From Scatomorpha intestinigallinarum (GTDB taxonomy: Bacteria > Bacillota > Clostridia > Oscillospirales > Oscillospiraceae): 9,623 nucleotides of DNA. Below, piece after piece: positions 5,901-9,623 of this stretch. The first letter of the stretch is position 1, and each line of letters begins with the position of its first letter. The translations under genes were made by a program, and so were the position numbers. The stretch lies in the NCBI GenBank assembly GCA_018712225.1, contig DVHH01000058.1:1-9623 (forward strand), written 5' to 3'. A model generated the notes under the pieces. It was not told the DNA's origin and did not search any database. It was given only the letters and a program-made list of their open reading frames with translations.

Positions 5901-6775
5901 CAGATAACGGCTTTGAGAAAATGAATATCCAGTGGTTCCCCGGCCACATGACCAAGGCCGGTCGGATGATCGAGGAGAACGTGAAGCTCGTGGACGCTGT
6001 TTGCGAGCTTCTCGACGCGCGCATACCCATGTCGAGCCGCAACCCGGATATAGACCGTCTCGCGGGAGGCAAACCGCGCCTTGTCATCTTGAACCGCGTG
6101 GACCTCGCGGACCCCGCCGTCACGGCAAAGTGGCGCGCATATTTCAAGGCCCGGGGCCTCGACGTGCTGGAGACGGACAGCAAGAGCGGCAGGGGAGTGC
6201 AGAGTTTCCCCGCCGCCGTGCGGAGTCTCCTGAAGGACAAGCTCGCCGCCTACGCCGCCAAGGGCCAGGCGACGCGGCCCCTGCGCGTAATGGTGCTGGG
6301 CATCCCGAACGTCGGGAAGTCCACCTTTATAAATAAGGCCGCGGGCAGGAAAGCCGCGGCCGTTTCAGACCGCCCGGGCGTCACGCGCGGCCGCCAGTGG
6401 ATAAGCGTGGACCGCGGCCTTGAACTGCTGGACACGCCGGGCATCCTCTGGCCGCGCTTCGACAGCCAGGAGGTGGGCGAGCTGCTGGCTGCCACCGGCG
6501 CTGTTAAGGACGACGTGCTCGACCGCGAGACCTTGGCTGCAAATCTGCTGATAAGGCTGCGCAAGCTCTATCCCGAGGCCGTAAACGCGCGCTATAAGCT
6601 CACGCCGGAGGACGGCGAGGCGGGCTGGCAGCTGTTGGAGGCCGCGGCGAAGAAGCGAGGCTTCCTCGCCGGCCGCGGGGAGTACGACACGGAGCGCATG
6701 GCCGCCGTGCTGCTGGACGAGTTCCGCGGCGGCAAGCTGGGCCGCATGAGCCTGGAGGCGCCCGATGAAGCCTGA
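5897..6775 (+). CDS. rbgA: Ribosome biogenesis GTPase RbgA (YlqF)
   Basis: A 292-residue circularly permuted GTPase needed for late 50S subunit assembly in Gram-positive bacteria. The N-terminal NIQWFPGHMTKAGRMI and LLDARIPMSSRNPDID are diagnostic. The permuted order is seen: G4 (NRVD, residues 66-69), G5-like DSKSG, then G1 GIPNVGKST with Lys141, G2 near PGVTRG, and G3 DTPG with Asp179 in LLDTPGILWPRF. The G4 motif has Arg67 where NKxD is standard. A C-terminal helical domain follows. The ATG at 5897 overlaps the lepB stop; an alternative ATG at 5921 would begin at the segment where B. subtilis RbgA starts, but its upstream region has only a weak ribosome binding site. Synteny with rplS, lepB and rnhB supports the identity. 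Confidence 0.96.
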   Translation: MTDNGFEKMNIQWFPGHMTKAGRMIEENVKLVDAVCELLDARIPMSSRNPDIDRLAGGKPRLVILNRVDLADPAVTAKWRAYFKARGLDVLETDSKSGRGVQSFPAAVRSLLKDKLAAYAAKGQATRPLRVMVLGIPNVGKSTFINKAAGRKAAAVSDRPGVTRGRQWISVDRGLELLDTPGILWPRFDSQEVGELLAATGAVKDDVLDRETLAANLLIRLRKLYPEAVNARYKLTPEDGEAGWQLLEAAAKKRGFLAGRGEYDTERMAAVLLDEFRGGKLGRMSLEAPDEA

Positions 6776-7373
6776 AATCGACCTCTGGGCGCTGGAAAAC
6801 GAGCTGTACGACAGCGGCATCAGCACGCTCTGCGGCGTGGACGAGGCCGGACGCGGCCCACTCGCCGGTCCGGTATGCGCCGCCGCGGTCATCCTGCCGC
6901 GCGGACTTGTGATACCGGGGCTCGACGACTCTAAGAAGCTCAGCGAAAAGCGCCGTGAGGCGCTCTACGACGAGATAACGCAAAAGGCCCTGCACTGGCA
7001 CGCCGCCTTCGCCTCGGTGGAGGAGATCGAGGAGCTGAACATCCTCGGCGCGACGTATCTGGCCATGAACCGCGCCATAGCGGGCCTCGGCGCCGCGCCG
7101 GAGCTCGCGCTCATAGACGGCAACCGCGCCGCGGGTGTGGAGCATAACTGCAAGTGCGTCGTCGGCGGAGACGGCAAATGCGCGGATATCGCCGCGGCGA
7201 GCATAATCGCCAAAGTCACGAGGGACCGGCTCATGTACGAGCTGGATAAGGAGTATCCCGGCTACGGCTTCGCAAAGCACAAGGGCTACGGCACGGCGGC
7301 GCACTATGCTGCCATACGCGGGCTTGGCCCCTGCCCGGCGCACCGGCCCTCGTTTTTGAGGAAGATGCACTGA
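6765..7373 (+). CDS. rnhB: Ribonuclease HII
   Basis: A 202-residue enzyme that cleaves the RNA strand of RNA-DNA hybrids and excises misincorporated ribonucleotides. The start of the catalytic domain, CGVDEAGRGPLAGPV, carries Asp26 and Glu27. The other metal-binding carboxylates are Asp118 in LALIDGN and Asp136 in VVGGDGKC, with the usual 18-residue spacing between them. The family block IAAASIIAKVTRD follows, and the C-terminal GYGFAKHKGYGTAAHYAAI and GPCPAHRPSF are also standard. GGAGG (6754-6758) lies 6 nt before the ATG, and the gene overlaps rbgA by 11 nt. No extended N-terminal domain is present, so it is the short RNase HII form. Confidence 0.97.
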   Translation: MKPEIDLWALENELYDSGISTLCGVDEAGRGPLAGPVCAAAVILPRGLVIPGLDDSKKLSEKRREALYDEITQKALHWHAAFASVEEIEELNILGATYLAMNRAIAGLGAAPELALIDGNRAAGVEHNCKCVVGGDGKCADIAAASIIAKVTRDRLMYELDKEYPGYGFAKHKGYGTAAHYAAIRGLGPCPAHRPSFLRKMH

Positions 7374-7726
7374 TGGACAGGAAAAAGCTCCTGGGCCGCG
7401 AGGGCGAGGCCGAGGCCGCCCGCTACCTCGAAAGGAAGGGCTACAAAATATTGGGCCTCAACTACTCCTGCCGCTACGGTGAAATTGACGTCATTGCGGA
7501 AAAGGGCGGCTACGCGGCCATAGTGGAGGTGAAGCTGCGCGAGAGCGCGGAGTTTGCCGAGGCGCGCGAGTTTGTCACCAGGGCCAAGCAGGCGAAGCTC
7601 CGCCGCGCGGCTCTGCACTGGATGATGACGAGCGGTACCTCTCTCCAGCCGCGCTTTGACGTTGTGGAGATATACACCGGCGGCCGGGAGCACATAATAA
7701 ATCACATAGAGAACGCATTTGAATAG
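7373..7726 (+). CDS. yraN: UPF0102 family (YraN) predicted endonuclease-like protein
   Basis: A 117-residue protein with the family opening LGREGEAEAARYLERKGY and a PD-(D/E)XK nuclease-like core: RYGEIDVIAE with Asp39, then IVEVKLR with Glu52 and Lys54. These are the residues expected to bind metal and catalyse cleavage, but the family's physiological role has not been established to my knowledge. Its ATG shares one base with the rnhB stop (TGATG), giving strict coupling. The rnhB-yraN pair is common in Clostridia and its position is therefore as expected. Confidence 0.93.
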   Translation: MDRKKLLGREGEAEAARYLERKGYKILGLNYSCRYGEIDVIAEKGGYAAIVEVKLRESAEFAEAREFVTRAKQAKLRRAALHWMMTSGTSLQPRFDVVEIYTGGREHIINHIENAFE

Positions 7727-7737
7727 GAGGCAGGGAA

Positions 7738-9219
7738 ATGGAATACTTCAGCACAAGAGGCTCCGGCGCCCGGATATCGGCGTCTGAGGCCATAGCACAG
7801 GGACTGGCGCCGGACGGGGGCCTGTTCGTCCCTGCGCAGCTGCCGCCGGTGACGGAGGAGGCCCTGCGCGAGCTGCTGCCCCTCGGGTACGGCGCGCGGG
7901 CGAAGCGCATACTTTCCATGTACCTGCCCGAATACTCCGAGGCGGAGCTGGACGAGCTCGTCGCCGCCTCCTACGGAGCGAACTTCGACACCGCCGCCAT
8001 AGCGCCGACGCGCTTCACGGACGAGAGCACGGGCTATCTTGAGCTCTGGCACGGCCCGACTTCGGCCTTCAAGGATATGGCCCTGCAAATGCTGCCGCAC
8101 CTGCTGACCGCCTCGCTCAAAAAGTGCGGCGAGCAGCGCGGCGTCTGCATACTCGTCGCCACCTCAGGGGATACCGGCAAGGCGGCGCTTGAGGGCTTTG
8201 CCGACGTGCGCGGCACGAAGATACTCGTCTTTTACCCGCGCGACGGCGTCTCCGACGTGCAGAGGCTGCAAATGGTCACGCAGACGGGCGAAAACGTCGG
8301 CGTCTGCGCCGTGGAGGGTAATTTCGACGACGCTCAGACCGGCGTGAAGCGCATCTTCGGGGACAGGGAGCTGGCGGAGAGGCTCTCGGCCAAGGGCTGG
8401 TTCCTCTCGTCCGCGAACTCGATAAACTGGGGCAGGCTCCTGCCGCAGATAGTTTATTATTTTTCCGCATACTGCGACTTTGTGAACTCCGGCCGCATAA
8501 AATGCGGCGAGAGGGTGAACTTCTGCGTTCCCACCGGCAACTTCGGCAACATCCTCGCCGGATGGATGGCAAAGGAGATGGGGCTGCCCGTCCTGCGCTT
8601 TGTCTGCGCCTCGAACGCCAACAACGTCCTGACGGATTTCATAGACAGCGGCGTCTACGACCGCCGCCGGCCCTTCCATGTCACGACCTCGCCCTCCATG
8701 GACATTCTGGTGTCCAGCAACCTGGAGCGCCTGCTGTACTTCCTCTCGAAGGACACGGAGCGCGTCGCGGGCTGGATGAAGCAGCTCTCGGATGAGGGCC
8801 GCTATGACGTCGGGCCGGAGCTGCGCGCCGCCGTGAGGCGGGACTTCGAGGCCGGCTTCTGCGGCGATGCGGAGACGGCGGAGGAGATAGCGCGCGTCTG
8901 GCGCGAGAATGGCTACCTTATCGACACGCATACAGCCGTTGCCTCGCGCGTCCTGCGCGAATACCGCGCCCGCAGCGGCGACGGGACGCCCGCCGTAGTC
9001 GTCTCAACGGCCAGCCCATATAAATTCTGCGACAGCGTTCTGCGCGCCCTCGGCGTCGAGACGGACGCGCCGGGCACGGAGCTCATAGGCCGCCTTGAGC
9101 GCGCCACAGGCACGAGCGCGCCCGCCCCGCTGGCAAATCTCGCCGGGAGGGCGGTGCGCTTCGACATGTGCGTGGCCCCGGAGGGGCAGAAGAGGGTCGT
9201 GGAGGAATTTCTCGGCTGA
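7738..9219 (+). CDS. thrC: Threonine synthase
   Basis: A 493-residue pyridoxal phosphate enzyme that converts O-phosphohomoserine to threonine. The opening YFSTRGSGARISASEAIAQG and APDGGLFVP are the family's N-terminal signature. The cofactor lysine is Lys112 in HGPTSAFKDMALQM. VATSGDTGKAALEGF, SSANSINWGRLLPQIVYYF and PTGNFGNILAGW follow in order, as in the long E. coli/yeast-like class. An ideal AGGAGG (7725-7730) overlaps the yraN stop and sits 7 nt before the ATG; the intergenic gap is 11 nt. No hom or thrB gene is nearby, so thrC appears to travel with the lepB-yraN unit rather than with its pathway. ATA is its main isoleucine codon, as in most genes here. Confidence 0.97.
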   Translation: MEYFSTRGSGARISASEAIAQGLAPDGGLFVPAQLPPVTEEALRELLPLGYGARAKRILSMYLPEYSEAELDELVAASYGANFDTAAIAPTRFTDESTGYLELWHGPTSAFKDMALQMLPHLLTASLKKCGEQRGVCILVATSGDTGKAALEGFADVRGTKILVFYPRDGVSDVQRLQMVTQTGENVGVCAVEGNFDDAQTGVKRIFGDRELAERLSAKGWFLSSANSINWGRLLPQIVYYFSAYCDFVNSGRIKCGERVNFCVPTGNFGNILAGWMAKEMGLPVLRFVCASNANNVLTDFIDSGVYDRRRPFHVTTSPSMDILVSSNLERLLYFLSKDTERVAGWMKQLSDEGRYDVGPELRAAVRRDFEAGFCGDAETAEEIARVWRENGYLIDTHTAVASRVLREYRARSGDGTPAVVVSTASPYKFCDSVLRALGVETDAPGTELIGRLERATGTSAPAPLANLAGRAVRFDMCVAPEGQKRVVEEFLG

Positions 9220-9229
9220 TATGTACCCT

Positions 9230-9251
9230 GGGGCGGTCCAAGGGCCGCCCC
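9230..9251. terminator. Strong GC hairpin between convergent thrC and DUF1540 genes
   Basis: GGGGCGG (9230-9236) pairs perfectly with CCGCCCC (9245-9251); the stem can extend through T-G and C-G pairs to 9 bp with loop CAAG. It lies 10 nt after the thrC stop and 6 nt from the DUF1540 stop on the other strand. Neither strand has a T-tract after it, so it is not a classical intrinsic terminator. A shared roadblock or 3'-end stabilising hairpin is likely. Confidence 0.55.
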
Positions 9252-9257
9252 GGAGGT

Positions 9258-9440
9258 TCAGCAGCAGCCCTTCTGCTTGAAGGTGGTGCAGCTGGTCTCG
9301 CCGGTGCACTGGGCGCGCTTGCCGTCAACCTTGATGTGGGCGGCGGTGCAGCTGCGGCCCTGCTCGTTGTAGGCGCAGTTTTCGGCGTCGCAGCCGATGG
9401 TGGCCGCGGTCCCCATATGCCTCTTGTTCTCGTTCATCAT
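9258..9440 (-). CDS. DUF1540 domain small cysteine-rich protein
   Basis: A 60-residue protein with seven cysteines (17, 22, 31, 45, 51, 59, 60). The pattern GCDAENCAYNEQGRSCTAAHIKV and the later TSCTTF match the DUF1540 family of small proteins common in Clostridia and other Firmicutes. The spacing suggests a metal-binding fold, such as zinc, but that is an inference and the function is unknown. On the minus strand, GGAGG (9446-9450) lies 5 nt before the first of two adjacent ATG codons; the second (9435-9437) is also possible. The protein ends in a Cys-Cys pair. It is convergent with thrC and divergent from the metallophosphoesterase gene. I could not identify a confident promoter in the short upstream stretch. 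Confidence 0.9.
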   Translation of the reverse strand: MMNENKRHMGTAATIGCDAENCAYNEQGRSCTAAHIKVDGKRAQCTGETSCTTFKQKGCC

Positions 9441-9520
9441 CAGGACCTCCGCAAATTAGTTTGGGTAACATCCCGCACTTAGTATTTGCCGGAGGCGCGA
9501 AACTATACGGGGGTGCGCTC
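9441..9520. other. Divergent intergenic region, DUF1540 / metallophosphoesterase
   Basis: This 80-nt stretch is more AT-rich than its surroundings and holds the DUF1540 ribosome binding site (complement of 9446-9450) and the possible one for the phosphoesterase. It must contain at least one promoter, but I found no -35/-10 pair with acceptable boxes and spacing on either strand: TATACG near 9504 and TATAGT on the reverse strand both lack a partner. Confidence 0.5.
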
Positions 9521-9623
9521 TTGGCGCTGTATGCTATTGGCGACCTGCACCTGTCCATAGGCGGCGACAAGCCGATGGACGTTTTCGGAGGCAGGTGGAT
9601 AAATTACGTCGAAAAGCTCCGCG
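9521..9623 (+). CDS. Metallophosphoesterase, 3'-truncated by window end
   Basis: The visible 34 residues read (M)ALYAIGDLHLSIGGDKPMDV and continue FGGRWINYVEKLR. AIGDLHLS contains the Asp-x-His pair that binds the first metal in calcineurin-like phosphoesterases, and the DKPMDVFG...W...EKL context matches a clostridial cytosolic subgroup. I chose the TTG at 9521 because the recognisable homology begins at that codon and a GGGGG stretch (9509-9513) lies 7 nt upstream. The frame remains open further upstream, but that peptide is not recognisable, and no in-frame ATG is better placed. An ATG at 9531 and a GTG at 9513 are in the wrong frame. The substrate is unknown and the gene continues beyond the window. 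Confidence 0.85.
   Translation, partial: MALYAIGDLHLSIGGDKPMDVFGGRWINYVEKLR

Noticed and set aside
6600..7370. Minus-strand open frame (256 codons) opposite rbgA and rnhB
   Set aside because: It is a shadow of two conserved plus-strand genes, with biased composition and no recognisable family.
8164..8931. Minus-strand open frame (255 codons) inside thrC
   Set aside because: It is fully antisense to an intact threonine synthase, with no ribosome binding site or domain signature.
9168..9482. Plus-strand open frame across the thrC end and the DUF1540 gene
   Set aside because: It is Gly/Ala-rich, antisense to a gene with a clear DUF1540 cysteine pattern and its own ribosome binding site.
1..9623. 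Mobile element, CRISPR array, tRNA or attachment site
   Set aside because: I looked for transposase or integrase signatures, spaced direct repeats, terminal inverted repeats and tRNA-like folds, particularly around the cat gene, and saw none.

Overview
The window is a gene-dense chromosomal segment from a high-GC (about 60-65% by eye) Gram-positive anaerobe, most likely a Clostridia/Oscillospiraceae-type member of the Bacillota. The evidence is the gene order rplS-lepB-ylqF(rbgA)-rnhB-yraN, a TIGR03960/TIGR03936 radical SAM pair, a DUF1540 mini-protein and AGGAGG-type ribosome binding sites. No transposase, integrase, phage gene, tRNA, rRNA or CRISPR array was found. No intergenic gap exceeds about 140 bases.

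Region 1 (1-4716, + strand) reads as one tightly coupled operon. It holds a 5'-truncated TIGR03960 radical SAM protein, its TIGR03936/DUF2344 partner, a chloramphenicol acetyltransferase-like (CatA family) enzyme, moaA, moaC and a stand-alone MOSC-domain protein. All junctions are overlaps of 4-8 nt or gaps of 9 nt or less. MoaA and MoaC make cyclic pyranopterin monophosphate, the first molybdopterin intermediate, and the MOSC protein plausibly acts later in molybdenum cofactor handling. The acetyltransferase in the middle is the least expected member.

Region 2 (4717-5244) is a separate transcription unit for ribosomal protein L19. It has a strong extended -10 promoter, a structured leader of about 90 nt that may be an autoregulatory L19 leader, rplS itself, and an intrinsic terminator.

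Region 3 (5273-9219) starts at a near-consensus sigma-A promoter (TTGCCA-17-TATAAT). It contains lepB (signal peptidase I), ylqF/rbgA (50S assembly GTPase), rnhB (RNase HII), yraN (UPF0102) and thrC (threonine synthase). These are overlapping or closely spaced, so probably co-transcribed.

Region 4 (9220-9623) has a strong hairpin without a U-tract between the convergent thrC and DUF1540 genes, then the minus-strand DUF1540 gene. A diverging metallophosphoesterase with a TTG start runs off the window end.

Most of the window is ordinary housekeeping sequence. I do not see a clearly undescribed system. The points most worth a second look are the CatA-like gene inside the radical SAM/molybdopterin operon, the L19 leader, the heavy use of the AUA isoleucine codon in a GC-rich genome except in rplS, and an NRVD rather than NKxD G4 motif in the RbgA homologue.
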